From positions 65,162,782-65,226,781 of the forward strand of contig NC_083344.1 of assembly GCF_019175385.1 (NCBI RefSeq): a stretch of 64,000 nucleotides of DNA, read 5' to 3'. This document shows positions 20,636-34,699 of this stretch, piece by piece. The DNA is from Lycium barbarum. Its lineage: Eukaryota; Streptophyta; Magnoliopsida; Solanales; Solanaceae. The notes below the pieces were generated by a model. That model saw nothing but the letters and a program-made list of their open reading frames with translations, was not told the DNA's origin and did not search any database. Positions within the stretch are counted from its first letter, which is position 1, and each line of letters opens with the position of its first letter. Made by a program: the position numbers and the translations under genes.

Positions 20636-22389
20636 CCTCTCAAAAAACACTCCAATTGCCACTTTTGATATTGCAGATTTTCTTTTACTTAAGATTGGCT
20701 TGCTTCTCTGTGCTCTACTCTTATTGGATACTTTTCTTTGAATTTTCTACCTTTTTGTTTGAAGAAGTACTTCTGAGATTTTGATTCTGGTTTGCGATGT
20801 TCGTTCTATTCCGAATTTATTTTTTTGTTAAGTTATTTACTGCATTTTTTCTATTGACTAGTTTTAAGGTACATAATAGTTGAGGCGATTTTTTTTTTTT
20901 CACGATCGAAAAGACTTCCAATTAAAATTTACTAATTTGGCATAAAAATTTAATTGTTATTTTGCTTTGACCTTATATTGTTATAGAGTCCTTTTTTCTT
21001 TCCTTCATGTAATTGATGATGGGTGGTAGCATGTGTTACTTAGGAGAGACGTTATTTCATTGGATCATCTTTAAGATAGAAAAATTGATAGCATAAAGTG
21101 CTTGCTCAAGTTCCGTCTCACTTTAAGTATGGAATATGAGAAGGAACCAGTTGAGTGTGATTCTATTCGATGCCAAATTTTTCTTTCTGAATATGAAAAA
21201 GTTTGCACACTGAAAACTCTTGTTACATTTTGTAAATACTTTTCTTATTTTGTATATACACGTCATTCTCTCTTGGAAAAACAGAGTCGGCTCAATACAC
21301 AAGCCACTAAGGCAAGTGCTTTAGGCCCCTAAATTTTGGGAGCCAATTTTTCAGTAGTTACTAAAAGAAAAGTTAGGTGTATATATGTTTTTTTAAAATA
21401 TTGAATTAAGCTAGAACAGAGTTCATAGTAGTAGTCTCCTATGCTCAGCAAACTATTTCAAGAAACAAGTGTCTCCGGCCAATTTTAGCAAAGGTTTCAA
21501 CACGTTTTCACTTCCTCAGACCTTGCTTCGCCATTTCGGGTAAGGGAGTTAATGAAAATTGCCTTCTTCTTCCATTGACAGCCTCTCCAACAGAGGTAAC
21601 ACATTTCTTTTCCTTTTTTTTCTGCTCTCTTCATTAAAGAGCTTTGTCTTCACTCAAATTAAATTTTTTTTTCTCAAGAATATCAGATTTCAAACCAATT
21701 TGGATGATTTTCGGATTCAAGAGAGTCTCACATCAATTTCATAATTTGAAACCCTAAAATTTGGGGCTCTATAAATAGAGCCGCATTTCTTCATCTCATT
21801 CACAGCTTCTACACCCCAAGAAGTGAGAATTTGATTTACTCGACTTTAAATAGAATTTTTATCCTAAGGTCTTGAGTTCTTTGAATTCTAACTTCATAAA
21901 AATTATATTTCCTATTCTGACTATCGATTCCGGGATTATCGTTGTGCATCGGTGAACCTCAAGATGATCTTCAACTCTCACCGTCTCAGTTCGCTACTAC
22001 ATAGATTTTCTTTCTCATCTTAGTATCTTTTTAGTTCTGTGTGTTTTCTGCTTTGTGTAGATTAGTTTAGTTTGCTTTAGTGATGTTAGAATTAGACAAG
22101 TAATTCCCCTCTTCTCTTCTCTTCATTTTTTTTATTTTATTTTGTTTACAGTTCTGTTTTTGTTTAATTAATCTAGTAGAACTATGTGATTAGTATTAGA
22201 GTTTCGTGGTAGAAATCATGAAGTTAGTTCAGCATTCTTTTAGTTTGCCAATGGTTTTGGATGGTGTGATGTATTAGTTAAATTCGAATCACTAGCTTTT
22301 AGGATTATAAAATTGGAAGCTTAGCTTCATGTGTCCCTTTCTGTGAACTGGCACAAGATATAGCATGGGGCATTTTTTCAATTTGTGAG
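20636..22389. other. no gene recognised; possible orphan promoter
   Basis: Contains T-rich tracts and short frames without family signature. A segment near 21300-21340 (aggcaagtgctttaggcccc) looks like a dispersed repeat fragment. The only distinct signal is the TATA palindrome at 21765-21782. Confidence 0.4.
21765..21782 (+). promoter_or_regulatory. palindromic TATA box
   Basis: The 18 bases GGCTCTATAAATAGAGCC form a perfect palindrome around a canonical TATAAATA box. The following 200 bases look like a leader (pyrimidine-rich, few ATGs), but no open frame follows before the copia remnant. It may be the promoter of a lost gene or of a retroelement LTR. Confidence 0.45.
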
Positions 22390-22495
22390 AAATTATGGGA
22401 AAACATTATTGAATTATGTATCTACAACATTTCATTGATTCTTATTTACAGACAGATTCTTATTTATAGATATTATATCCTATTTATATTCAAAC

Positions 22496-24188
22496 TCTCC
22501 CCCTCAAGCTGGTGCCTACAAGTCATATCTACCGAGCTCTTTACAGATGTGACTAATACGAGGACCAGTGAGGGACTTGGTGAAAGTATCTACAAGATGA
22601 TCACTTGACTTCATAAATTTTGTAACAATATCTCCGAAGAGTATTTTTTCTCTGACAAAATGACAGTCAATCTCAATGATCTTAGTCCTCTCATGAAATA
22701 CCAAATTTGATGCTACATGAAGGGCTTCTTTGTTATCACACACAAGTTCTATCTGATTGATTTCTCCAAAGTTTAGTTTTTCTGAGCAACTGTTTAATCC
22801 AAACCAGCTCACAAGTTACTACAGCGATTGCTTGATATTCTGATTCTGCACAGATCGAGTAACCACATTCTGTTTCTTACTCTTCCAGGACACCAAATTA
22901 TCTCTTACTAAAACACAATATCTAGATGTAGAACGTCCATAGAAGGTGATCCTGCCCAATCAGCGTTTGTATATCCAACGATCTGCTCATGGCCTCGATC
23001 CTCAGAGAGCAGTCCTTTGCCAGGATCCAACTTTATAGATCACAGAATGAGAACAACTGCATCCCAATGACTATCACGGGGAGAATACATAAACTGACTT
23101 ACAACACTCACAGAAAAAGAAATGTCAGGTCTAGTCACTGTGAGATAATTCAACTTACCAACCAGGGCCTATATCTTCCAAGATCACTGAGTGGCTCCCC
23201 CTGTCTTGGCAGGAGTTTAGCATTCGGATCCATAGGAGTGTCAGTGGGTCTACATCCCATCATTACTGTCTCCTCGAGAATGTCTGAGGCATACTTGCAT
23301 TGCAAAACAGACCTAGATTGGGCAATCTCAATACCTAGAAAATATTTCAGTCTACCGAGATCTTTAGTCTAAAAATGCTAAAAGAGATGTTGCTTTAAAT
23401 TAATGATACCATCTTGATCATTGCTAGTTATAACGATACTATCAACAAAAACCACCAAATAAATACACTGAGCTGGAGCAAAATGTCTATAAAACACAGA
23501 GTGATCTGCTTCACAGTGAGTCAGATCATAAAGTGACCGATGCAATCGACACACCAGATTAGACTCCCCCCTGAGCAACAAAATCAGGTGGTTGCTCCAT
23601 ATAAATTTCCTCTTTAAGATTACTATAAAGAAAAGCATTCTTAATGTCCAACTCATAAAGAGGCCAATGGCGGACAACAACCACGGGAGAGAAAGTATTA
23701 TTATAATCAAGCTCAAATATCTGCATATATCCCTTTGTAATAAGGCAAGCCTTAAGTCGATCAACTTGGTCGTTCGGAACAACTTTGACTGCCTAAACCC
23801 AACAACAACAAATAGTAAATTTACCTGAAAAAAGAGGAACAAGCTCCCAAGTACCACTCGCAGTAAGTAGACATCTTGTCATCATAGCTTGTCGCCATCC
23901 TGGATAAGAAAGTGCTTCACCTATATACTTAGGGACAAAGACAGAGGATAAATATGATACTAAGGTATAATGGGGTGATGACAGATGATCATAACTTAAA
24001 AAGGGTATAATGTGGGCTAGTATAACGAGTGGACCGTATACCTTTTTGAAGTGCAATCGATTGATCAGGAGGAGACAATTCTGCAATAGGTGGAGGGTCC
24101 GACACATTACTTGAATCATATAGGCCTGACATTTCTGATGCTGGACACGGTCGACGATGATAAGTCAGAAGTGGTGGCACTATGACTG
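22496..24188 (-). pseudogene. Ty1/copia pol remnant, 3' part (RT and RNase H)
   Basis: Minus-strand frames 24119-23793, 23857-23378 and 22812-22516 encode decayed reverse transcriptase and RNase H. The RT catalytic motif reads F-V-D-S where copia elements have Y-V-D-D. The RNase H end has C-D-N-K-E-A, then [12 protein letters not shown], then D-T-F-T-K-S-L. A polypurine tract (GAGGGGGAG on the minus strand) lies at about 22496-22510, with presumed LTR sequence down to about 22390. The element is cut at 24188 by gypsy element A, and its upstream part resumes at 48655. Confidence 0.85.
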
Positions 24189-25597
24189 TGTTACACCTAA
24201 AAAAAATTCGCGTCTTTGCGTCATAAGTAAACTAACGTAAGCCCATAGAGGTTATGAGACCCTTATAAGTTTAAGGAAGACTTTTAACAAGTGCTAAGCA
24301 AGTTTCTAAAGGTTCCGAGATCAAGCGAATTGAAGGAATTAAGTTTGTCGAAACTTTAAGAAAACTTGGCAGAATTTTGGACAGAATTTTTGGTCCAAAT
24401 TGAGAGAGGTATATATCCTATAATGTGAGGAGTTATGGAATGAATATTCTATGTAAATTTAAGTTCAGCGAGTCTTCTTTCCAATGCAACTGACAGATCG
24501 CAAATCTGAGAAGTACCGGATAAAGCACAACCCGTACAAAAAGTACGTCTCGTACATTTTGGCCGTACATTACCTGAATTTTCCAAAAAGTTTGAAATTT
24601 TAACCTTTCCGGTATGGGCTGAAAGTACTGGACGTGTATTGAAGTACGACCCGTACGTTTTGGCCATACTTTGCCCGATTTTTCCAGAAAATTGAAGGTT
24701 AGTGGACAATTTTGTTTTTGGCCTATAAGTTGATTTTCCACGACTTGGGGTCATTTTCTTTTCAATAAAAAAAGATCCCTAGTGTCTCTCTAGGCTCTCT
24801 CTAACACCCATAAATATCCAAAATCAAATCAAGAGAAGATCAAGCCAACAAATCCTCAACTAATTCATAGAAAGTGTTGGTTCTTGCTTCTAGTTGAAGT
24901 TGTGGTGAATAAGCTTTGGAGTAAGTTATGTGTGTGGCTAAATTTAATCAAGTATAAGGTATGTTCTTCATCTTGTTTCTTATGTTGATTTGATTTGAAG
25001 GTTAAACAAGTCTTATAAGTGAAAGGAGTTTTGGGGAAAAGTCATAAAGTGTTGTGTTGTAGTTGATGGCTATGGATAGAATTTGAAAAGAAGTTTTGGA
25101 TGGATTTGAGTCTAGTTTGAATGTAATTTCTTGGGTATGATTTTGTTGGTGTTGTTATTGATGTTAGGGAGTCGTTTTGGAGTTTGATGGAAGTAGGTGA
25201 TATAGGGGAAATGCTGCCCAAATTTCGTTACCTTACCTAATAATTTAGTTTGATCTTATAAGCGTTTCAACGACTTAATCTTAGTGTGAATCATCTTAAA
25301 TGTAGATTTTCAAGCTTGGGAGGATAGACGTTCAGTGGTTAAGTAGATGACGAGGTATGTTAAGGTTGTCCCTTTCTTTCTTTTTGGCTGATCCTTATGA
25401 ATAAGACGTACACGTAACGTTAATCCATAATAATTCTACTCTTAGAGTTAGGGATGATCCATTTGATTCATGTTCCATAAGGTAACTTCAGAAAGTCTTC
25501 TTTCATAATCAGTATGATCTTTAGAGTCACTTGTACTCTTACCATGATTTGCCTTACATTTTATTTATATGTATATACATACCTGTGACCCTTCAGG

Positions 25598-25600
<3 letters not shown>

Positions 25601-25662
<62 letters not shown>
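25601..25662. repeat. (AT)n microsatellite in the LTR of A
   Basis: About 60 bases of uninterrupted TA dinucleotides. Confidence 0.95.
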
Positions 25663-25666
<4 letters not shown>

Positions 25667-26418
25667 GGTATGGGGAAGGTAACGGTGTTATATATGCACT
25701 ACTACCTGATCAGCTGGTCATATGATGATACGACGATGATGATGATGCCCTCAGGGGGCTGATACGATACGTACGATATGATGGGATGCCCACAGAGGCT
25801 TGACAGGTGTTATATACGCATATTTATATGTATGACCTATGCATGCACGCACAGTATTTATATACATGATTGGCTCACAGGGACAGTTCAGACATACATA
25901 TTGCATTCATTTATCCTATTGTTTCTTATGTCTCTCTTATGCTACTCTCATGTCTTACACATTTAGTACATTATTCATACTGATGTCCTTTTCTTTGTGG
26001 ACGTTGTGTTCATGCCTACATGGAGACGGTACAGACCCTTAGGCTGCCATCTCAGTGCTTGTATAGGAGCACTCCACTTGTTCCGGAGCTGCAGTTTAGA
26101 CTGGTATGATTTTTTTGGGTATATATGGGCATGGCGGGGTCCTGTCCCGTCCTTATCATGTTATACACTCTATGTAGAGGCTCATAGATAGATGTGTATA
26201 CTTAGTTGTCCTATGACCTTCTCGGTCCATATTTTGTTATATCATTTGGATAGCCTTGTCGGCTTGTATACATGAGCACAGTTTGATGACGTATGTATGT
26301 ATATATCTATTGGCATGTGTCCCTTACAGTTTATGACACCTATTAGTAGTATTATGGCCCACTAAGGTATTATTATGAGATGCATGTATGTCATGAGGTG
26401 CTCAGCAGGTTAGATTCG

Positions 26419-29010
26419 TGTCACGACCCAAACCAATGAGCCGCGACGAGCACCCGACCACTACTGATCGAGCACCGCTAAACTCACTCCCACTCTGTAT
26501 TAAACAACTTGGTGGCCCACTTTGACTGATATTCCACTGGTACCATTTGCGGTAGCATTTATACGATAGATCTTATCTCATAATTCCACGAAACATGCAT
26601 ATGGATATGTATATGTAAGCATACTAGCAAAGGATGACAACACAGACCAACTTGGTCACCGTATATATTGTTCACAAAATTAAGGGACAACTGAAAGCAC
26701 ATGACGACCCCCACTATATATACACTATCTACAGACCTCTATGGAATATAGACTACAAAAAAGGACAGGACAAGGCCCTGCCATACCCATATATGTACAT
26801 GTCAAAATGCATACCAAAGGGCTAGAGCTCCGGTCCAAATGGAGCTTGCTGGCTAGAACTGGAAAGAGGTCCTACTGGTCTGACTCACTCAGCTGGCTAT
26901 CTGAACCTGTGGGCATGAACGCAACGTCCACAAGAAAGGACGTCAGTACGAGTAATGTACCGAGTATGTAAGGCATGAATAATAATATAACAAGATATAT
27001 GGAGCATAACATGAGACAAGGGAGTAACCTGTACTTATGATTGCCTCTTAAGGCAGATACCATGCATGCTTAACTTTAAAGAAAACATTTCTCATATACA
27101 TATATGTAGCATAATCATTAGCCCGCGTCCGGGGTAATTATCCCACGCCACCTACTAGTGGTGCCGCCCGTGCCATATAGACATGGTGTATAAGTCGCGC
27201 GCCTTAGCGGTGCTGCTCGGCCATCTGGGCATGGTGTAATCATCATCATATACCTAACATGAAGCATGCATAGGAGCTCAAGTAAAAACTGTAACTCTAT
27301 CGGAGTGACGTAAGGTCGGTAACCTCCGATTTATATTATGGAGTACTCATCATCCCGATATCTCACCTCGAAGGAACAATTCATAAGGTGAGATCAACAA
27401 TAATGAGCAATTCAAGAAAATCATAAAGTAAGCTCAATAATCTCTTAATAGCACTAAATCATAACCTTTAGAATTTCTAGAATTAAAATCATCATCATCA
27501 TATTCATCATAGAAATATTCTCATCTTTGACATCATCGTTATCATTGTAAAAACATGTCCATCATTGTTGTCATAAGAGCTTACAGAATCATAAATCTCT
27601 GATTTGGAAAATACGGACATTTTGGAAAGCATTTATGGTTTATCAGGAAATGAGTCATGCCTTTGAATCATAAAATTCTAACTTGTGGAAGTAAGGAGGT
27701 TATGAAAATATGTAGGGAATTATAACATAGAATTTCTAGAAATAGAATCATCATCATCATAAAACATGCTTATCTTTAGCATCATAAGAACTCTATGATT
27801 CATGAATCTCTAGCTTTTGATAATAAGAACATTCTTGGAAAACATTTATGGATTCACAGAAAGGGATCATGGGACATTTGGAAAACATCTATTGGATTCA
27901 TAAGAAAGGAATCATGCCTTTAGAAGAAAGGGACTAGCCTTAACATACCTGAAAATTCACGTTTCGGCTCTTCCACCTATCTCCGGTCTCGCAATCTACA
28001 TATAAGACCATTCATGCTATAACTAGATCCATTGTTATATACTTATCCTAAGCCTCCAAATAAATCTTTCTAGAATCTGCCGAAATTTCGGCAGCATCTC
28101 CTCTGTTTATATGCCTAGCCCAAAATCGTAATTCAACAACAAACAACAACAACATCAATACCACTATTAAAAACATCACTTTTGACACCAACATGTGCCA
28201 TAAAACAGCCCACACACTGTTTTCCAACTTCCATAACTAACCAACTTACTATACAATTATGTAATGACTTTGTCTCCGAGAATAAATCAGTATTAACATA
28301 AATAGAAAGAGATTCATACCTTATTCTCGTTAAAACAACAATATTCTTGATATCCACTTGAATCCATGCTAAAATCCACCGCAAAAAAAATACTAGAATC
28401 ACAACCATGCGTTATCCGGGCCTTGATTATCGCTTCGCCACTTGAAAATCACTCAAACCCTCAACTTTTTTTATGATAAAATTGCACTTTATGGTGCTGA
28501 GCTCCCAATTTGATTTTTGGTGAAAACAAATGGGGTTTTGCGCCTTTTATAAGGTTCAAATTCGGGTCGGAGTCACTGTAGCAGTATTGTAGTAGGCAAG
28601 TTACTGTAGCACGCGTTTCTACTTTGGCAGCCGAACTTGTAACGTCCATAATTTTCTACTTCAATGTCCTATTGATGAGCGGTTTGTTGCGTTAGAAACT
28701 AGACTACGAACTTCATTTTAGGATTTTGAAACACCTTAAAACACTTCATATGCTAAGAGATATTCTTCCCTCAAGTTGGACCAAAATTTTCATACGAAAC
28801 TTTACCCATCCTTTCTCTAAAGTCGTACTACTCCATTTCTTGCACTCATTTCCTTATAAAACCTTCCGGTATACCTTATACACATCCTTCACTTATTAAA
28901 TATACTTAATAATGCTTGCTTATATTCCAAAGTGGTTTTACTTAAACATAACTCAACGTACTTATGTTTCAAATTTGATAAGTGCTTCTTCGAAGATACG
29001 GGGTGTAATA
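26419..29010 (-). mobile_element. solo LTR E inserted in the 5' LTR of A
   Basis: Begins TGTCACGACCC and ends GGGGTGTAATA, that is a minus-strand LTR whose terminal TG has become TA. It is flanked by attcg (26414-26418) and attag (29011-29015), a 5-base duplication with one change. Removing it makes the A LTR continuous with the end of A's 3' LTR. It holds the palindrome GCCGAAATTTCGGC (about 28078-28093), the dyad (26944-26962) and, on the minus strand, ATGCCCACAG|GT (junction 26907/26906). Confidence 0.85.
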
Positions 29011-29053
29011 ATTAGGTGCCCGTCATGGCCCTCCGGTTGGCTTGTGAAAAAAG

Positions 29054-29065
29054 TGGTATCAGAGC
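29054..29065 (+). other. primer-binding site of element A (tRNA-Met type)
   Basis: TGGTATCAGAGC follows the LTR end after four bases. It is complementary to the 3' end of initiator methionine tRNA, the usual primer of plant gypsy elements. Confidence 0.85.
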
Positions 29066-29254
29066 ATTTCGTCCTAGGGCTGTCTATGAGTCGTGTTTAG
29101 TAGAGTCTTGTTTATGGGTGTGCAGTGCACCGCACTTATAAACAGGAGGCTGCAGGACATTTAGGAAGATTCCCTTTCTTTCTCATCTTAGATCATGCAA
29201 TAGAGCATAGTCATAAGGATTCCTTTTTCCTGCCTGTGAGTTGTGATTTCAGTG

Positions 29255-31273
29255 ATGCCTGTGACGAGGAAAGCTTCAGCGGCCCAGAAGGGCAAGTCAG
29301 TGGTTGGTAGAAGAACTGGACCGGTACCACAGGTAGAGGTTGAGGAGGGGGAGTCCCAGAATGAGATTCCATCTCAGACCTCTCATACTTCGCCCGCTTC
29401 AGAGGAGCATAGAGAAGCCCCAACTCTAGCTCCAGCACCCCCAGTTCCTCCACCTGATGCTTCAAGTTAGGAGATGCGAGAGGCCATACAGTTGTTGACT
29501 TAGTTAGTGGCTTCTCAGGCCCAGCGACAGGGTACCGATCATGGTGACAGGGCTGTTAGTGCCAGGGTTCGAGATTTTATTAATTTGGAGCCTCCAGAAT
29601 TCTGTGGGTCGCAACCAGATGAGGACCCGTAGAATTTTATAGATGGAATGCTAAGGACATTGCGGGTGATGCATGCTTCAGATGTTGAGTCAGTAGAGTT
29701 GGCTTCCTATAGAATATGAGATGTTTCTGTTAATTGGTATGAGACTTAGGTGTCTTCTATAGGGATTAATGCGCCCCACCTGTGTGGCAGGAGTTTACAG
29801 ATGCCTTTCTTCGAAATTATTTGCCGCCAGAAATTCGATTGGCCCAAGCTGATATGTTCCGGAACCTTAGATAGGGGAACATGAGTGTTCGGGAGTACAA
29901 TTTCATTTTAATTCTTTGTCTAGATATGCTTCATCCATGGTAGCTCAGATTGAGGATCGTGTATATCAATTTGTGAGTGGATTGGGGACACATTTGATTG
30001 ATGACTGTATGAAAGCCTCTCTTCAGACAAGTATGGATATTTCTCATATTTAGGCGTACGCTTAGAACCTAGAGGAGCGTAGGCAATAGCGGAGGGTTGA
30101 GCTTGAGTATGATAGGGGTCAGAGCAAGAAAGCTAGATCTTCGAGATTTTCTAGTGAGTTTGGAGGTGGTCATAGGCAATAGTTCTCTAGGCGTTCAGCC
30201 TATTTAGCGGCTAGTGCGCCTCTATAGTTTCCAGCACCCAGGCTTGATAGACCCACTCATTTTAAGCCAACTTAGAGTTCCAGAGCTTCCAATTCCCAGC
30301 TTAGGGGTGGTTCCAACCAGATGAGGCTATCTCTACCGCGATGCACCCAGTGCGGTAAGATGCATGCTGGACAGTGCCGCTTGGGTTTGGATGTTTATTA
30401 TACCTGTGGCCGTCCAGGTCACATTATGCGAGATTTTCCATTGAGGGTTTTTGGAGGTATAGTTCAACCGACAGGGCCTGCAGCGGGATCTTTGACATTT
30501 GTACGCCCTCCTGGGCAAGGTCCTCAGACACTAGCCGATCATGGTAGAGGCAGAGGTGGAGTATCCAGTTCGAGCGGTAATCAGAACCGCATTTATGCAT
30601 TGGCTGGTCGACCGGATCTTGAGTCTTCACCTGATGTTGTTACAGGTATATTATCGGTTTCATCTCATAATGTATATGCATTAATTGATCCAGGCTCTAT
30701 ATTATTGTATGTTACTCCTTTTAGGGTGAAACCCGAGTCAATTAAACCTTTTGAGGTGTCTACACTTGTTGGTGACCCAGTGATAGCTAGACGGGTGTAT
30801 AGAAGTTGTGTGGTTATAATCTGTGATCGACATACTATGGAAGATCTGATTGAGTTAGATATGATAGTTTTTTATCTTATTATGGGAATTGACTGGTTAG
30901 CTTCTCGTTATTCTAGTGTCGATTGTAGAACAAAGATGGTTCAATTTCAGTTTCCTGGAGAGCTAGTTTTAGAGTGGAAAGGTAATACGGCATCGCCGAA
31001 AGGTAGGTTTATTTCCTATCTCATGGCAAGGAAGATAATTGCTTAAGGTTGTATTTATCATCTAGTCCGGGTTCAGGATACAGAAGCGAAGCCGCCGACT
31101 CTTCAGTCTGTTCCAGTAGTTAATGAATTTCCAAATGTATGCCCAGACGAACTTCCTAGTCTTCCACCAGAGTGGGAGATTGATGTTGCCATTGACGTAC
31201 TACCGGATACTAAGCCAATATCTATTCCTCCTTATAGAATGACACCTGCTGAATTGAGAGAGTTAAAGGAGCA
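29255..31273 (+). pseudogene. gag-protease part of gypsy element A, broken
   Basis: The gag frame starts at 29255, just after GATTTCAG. It shows a retrotransposon gag core, a zinc knuckle region (C-T-Q-C-G-K-M-H near 30350, and a decayed C-x2-C-x4-H-x4-C in which the last Cys is Phe), and an aspartic protease with A-L-I-D-P-G-S at about 30680. The sequence stops at 31273 where solo LTR B is inserted, in the stretch leading to reverse transcriptase. There are several in-frame stops, many of the TAG type where relatives have CAG or TGG. It continues at 44737. Confidence 0.88.
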
Positions 31274-31388
31274 TGTCACGACCCGACTAGGGGCCATGAT
31301 GGGTACCCGGAGCTGACTAGCGAGCAGCACTCATTACGCTAATCATTATACTCATCCTGGACACATATAATCTCGAAGGCAACACATG

Positions 31389-31496
<108 letters not shown>

Positions 31497-31684
31497 CCCT
31501 CATGGCTACAAAAATGATATACAAAATATACATCGATATATCCATAAGACATCAACTACCCACGTATCTGTATCTACGAGCCTCTACTAGAGTACTAAAA
31601 TATAAGGACGGGATAGGACCCCGTCGTACCCCAAATATACACAAAAGAATGTGATCATAAGTAACACCTCCGGAGTAGTGGAGT

Positions 31685-34589
31685 TGTCACGACCCAGCCC
31701 CGTGGGCCGCGACTGGCACCCTACCTGGGTACCCAGACCAAATCGCATATTCATTTCCGAATCCAAACTTATTTCATAATTTTCAAGAAGTTATATCAAA
31801 CATAATTTATATCGAAAATATGTCTTAAGCGGTCATATCAAATCAAACTCAAACAAAGCGGCGGAATAGACATCGCCGGTCAAAATACAAATATATACAA
31901 AAGGGCCATTTGGGGCCATCATATCAAACAGACCGCTTTAAGACCCGAAAGCAAAATCAGACAATAAACACATAGGACCCTCGCCCCACAAAGATGACTA
32001 CAGGCCTCTACGAATTCAAAACATAACATAAGGCGAGACAAGGCCCCGCCGTACCCAAACTGTCAAATATACAAAGTATATACAGAGTAGAGGAGTCTGT
32101 ACCAAGAGTGGACTCCGGACCCAGTAAGAGTACTCCGAAAAGCAAGAAGTGAAGCCTACTGCGGAGGATCACCGATGTCTGCACCTGCGGGCATAAAACG
32201 CAGCCCCCGGAGAGAGGGGGTCAGTACGAAATATGTACTGAGTATGTAAAGCACGGAGTACAGAATTATGGATCAAAACCGAAAGCAAATCAAATGTCAA
32301 AGTGGGGTACAAACTGGTATGTCAAAATCTGTATCGGAATCATATACATATATTTTATGCAAATAAAATCATGCAAACGCTTAAGAACGTGGTCGCCACT
32401 CCGACGCTGGCACCACACACAGCATAACACCAGAAGGTTTCAAATCTCCGTACATCCCCGAACATAATCATAATCATCGGTGAGCGTATCGCATCCCGAG
32501 CCATATCACAGCATAACTCCAAACGGAACCCGGCCCTATGGCGAAGCCTTGGGAACCGTAACACAGCATACGGCCGAATTATCATAAAACGCACGAATCA
32601 AAACCGGCCCGGGAACCGGTGAACGAAGTCATAATAAGGCACGAGCGGAGTCGTGAGCAAACAAATGCAAATCGTATTTCAAAATAGTGTTTCAAAACAA
32701 AGTAAACTCATAAATCATATCCTATTACAAAATAGTCGAATACTTAGTCGACATAAGGTTTCATTTTGCAAAACGATTCCAAAGTGGTCCATATAGTTCA
32801 AAACCTGGATTAGTGCATCGAATAGTCCGTTTCCGTGGAAGGATGTTCCAAAGATCAGAAGTGGTACGTTCAACTCTATTCTCAAAGATGGCCCGAAGGG
32901 CAAATCGGGCATTTTGGGGTAGCGGACCCACCTAGAGTCGAAGTGAGGTGGCGAACATATTTTTACGAGCAGTAATATGCCAAGGGTCATACATAATCAT
33001 TTCTAGGTTACCCGACCACATTTCGATAGGTTTCGGACGAATAATGGCATTCTAGCCAAAAGGGAGCCTTTAGGCTTCAATCGAATTGAATGAATAGTAA
33101 CTTTCCTGCGGATCGGGTTTCGAGGAGCAGAAATGCTCCGGAAGGTCTCATATTCAACTAACACACTAAGATATGCCAAATAAAGAATTGGGAAGCTTTA
33201 CATACCTCACAGACGTCGTATGCTCTTCCAAAAGTCCAGTCCCGTTTCGTTAAAAATCTGCAAATGGTCAAAGTTACCAATTGAGATTCTTAGGCTCAAA
33301 AATGCCTTTCACTCCATATTTGCCTACCGAAATTTCGGCAGCATTTCCCCTATAAATCTAACATCCCCGAGGCGTAGCTCGACTCAAATTAACCAACCAC
33401 AACAGCCCACACATCAACCAAACAATGTAAACAACAATCAATTCACTCTAGCTTCAAAGTCCTACATGATTTCTTAAGTTGGCAACTTTCCATTCAAACT
33501 TTCAAAATTCCAATTCTATATCTACCTATTTGTATTCATTCCCACATTCAAACTTATACAACCACATTCTCATTACAATTCAAACCATACACGAAATTGC
33601 ACCAAAATCCATTAGTTCCATAATTCTTCAAAACATTAAAATTCACGACGAACATTCTAACTAACGTCGTTTCAATCCGAATTCGTCAACATCGATATAG
33701 ATTCATATCTAAAGTCTATAGCACCCCAAAATATACATTGATATACATAAGAATACCAAGGATATACACTTTCCGATAATATCCGAATTCGTTTTCCACC
33801 GCCAATTTAATTCAACAATCAATCAATTACGATCTAAGGGTCACAACAACACATTATGCCAACTTAAACAAGATCAATTCAAACCATTTCTTTCCTTCCA
33901 TAACTCACGGCCAAACACACTACACACACACACCCACGACTTTCTATTTACGTTAAAATTACGGGATCTCCATCTACTTCCAATGCTTAACACATTCACA
34001 TCAATTCTATAACATAAAAGGGGCAAAATTCTTACCTTTCCTTGAAAACCCGACTTGTCGAAAACGTCGTCCTCGTGCCAAACTATTTATACCACGTCGG
34101 AGAGCGTCTTGAGTACTTCACAAATATGTAGCAACCAAGATTTTTGGATCACACACAAGCTTGGAATTTTTTTCTTTTCCTTCCTCTTTAGGTTCGGCCG
34201 AAGCCCTTCTTTGGGGTGTTCTTGATTTATGATTTGTTTCTTGGATATTTCTAAGTGTTCACTAGTATATATCCTTTTAGGGGTCATGTGCATAGCACAT
34301 GACCCTTTTAAAATGGCTTGGGCCTAAAGACATGGCCGGCCCCCTTTATTCTTTTTGGGCTTCATTTGAGTTGTAATTTCTTTGGCCCAATTCTTGAAAT
34401 GCCCCGTTTTGTAATTCCCGAAACTAATTTCCGAAATTCCAAATTTATCCTCGGCCTACCCCGAGGTCTTAACATTAATAATTCCATAACCAACATAGTC
34501 ATATTTACTAAAATCAAAATATGTCCTTATAATCCACAAGTCGTAATTATTTCACGATTTCCAATTATACGAAAACACGGGACATAACA
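31685..34589 (-). repeat. 3' LTR of element C
   Basis: Minus-strand LTR starting TGTTATGTCCC at 34589 and ending GTCGTGACA at 31685. The dyad CAGTAC...GTACTG is at 32222-32240, and ATGCCCGCAG|GT has its junction at 32185/32184. Confidence 0.93.
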
Positions 34590-34625
34590 TTCTCCCCCCC
34601 TTAAGAACATTCGTCCCCGAATGTT
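34590..34625 (-). promoter_or_regulatory. polypurine tract and adjacent dyad of element C
   Basis: On the minus strand GGGGGGGAGAA (34600-34590) abuts the 3' LTR and would prime plus-strand DNA synthesis. Just upstream lies a perfect 8-base dyad, AACATTCG-4 nt-CGAATGTT (34625-34606). Element A has the same pair before its own tract. Confidence 0.85.
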
Positions 34626-34699
34626 AAATTAATCTTATAAGGTCTTATGATCAAGGCAGGAGTGTCCCTTTTTAATGATGACATACATAATTCATTTTA

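Larger units (their letters stand above)
24189..29049 (+). mobile_element. 5' LTR of gypsy element A, split by solo LTR E
   Basis: Starts TGTTACACC directly after the target duplication gactg (24184-24188). It ends near 29049, just before the primer-binding site. The real LTR is 24189-26418 plus 29011-29049, about 2.3 kb. It contains palindromic GTACG/CGTAC clusters (24530-24665), the GGGGAAATGCTGCC core (about 25204) and an AT microsatellite (25601-25662). Its dyad block (25964-25983) has lost the splice-donor half seen in other LTRs through a small deletion near 26017. Confidence 0.85.

Noticed and set aside
29243..29470. Pro-rich 75-codon frame as a small gene
   Set aside because: It is the N-terminal gag stretch of element A up to its first in-frame stop.
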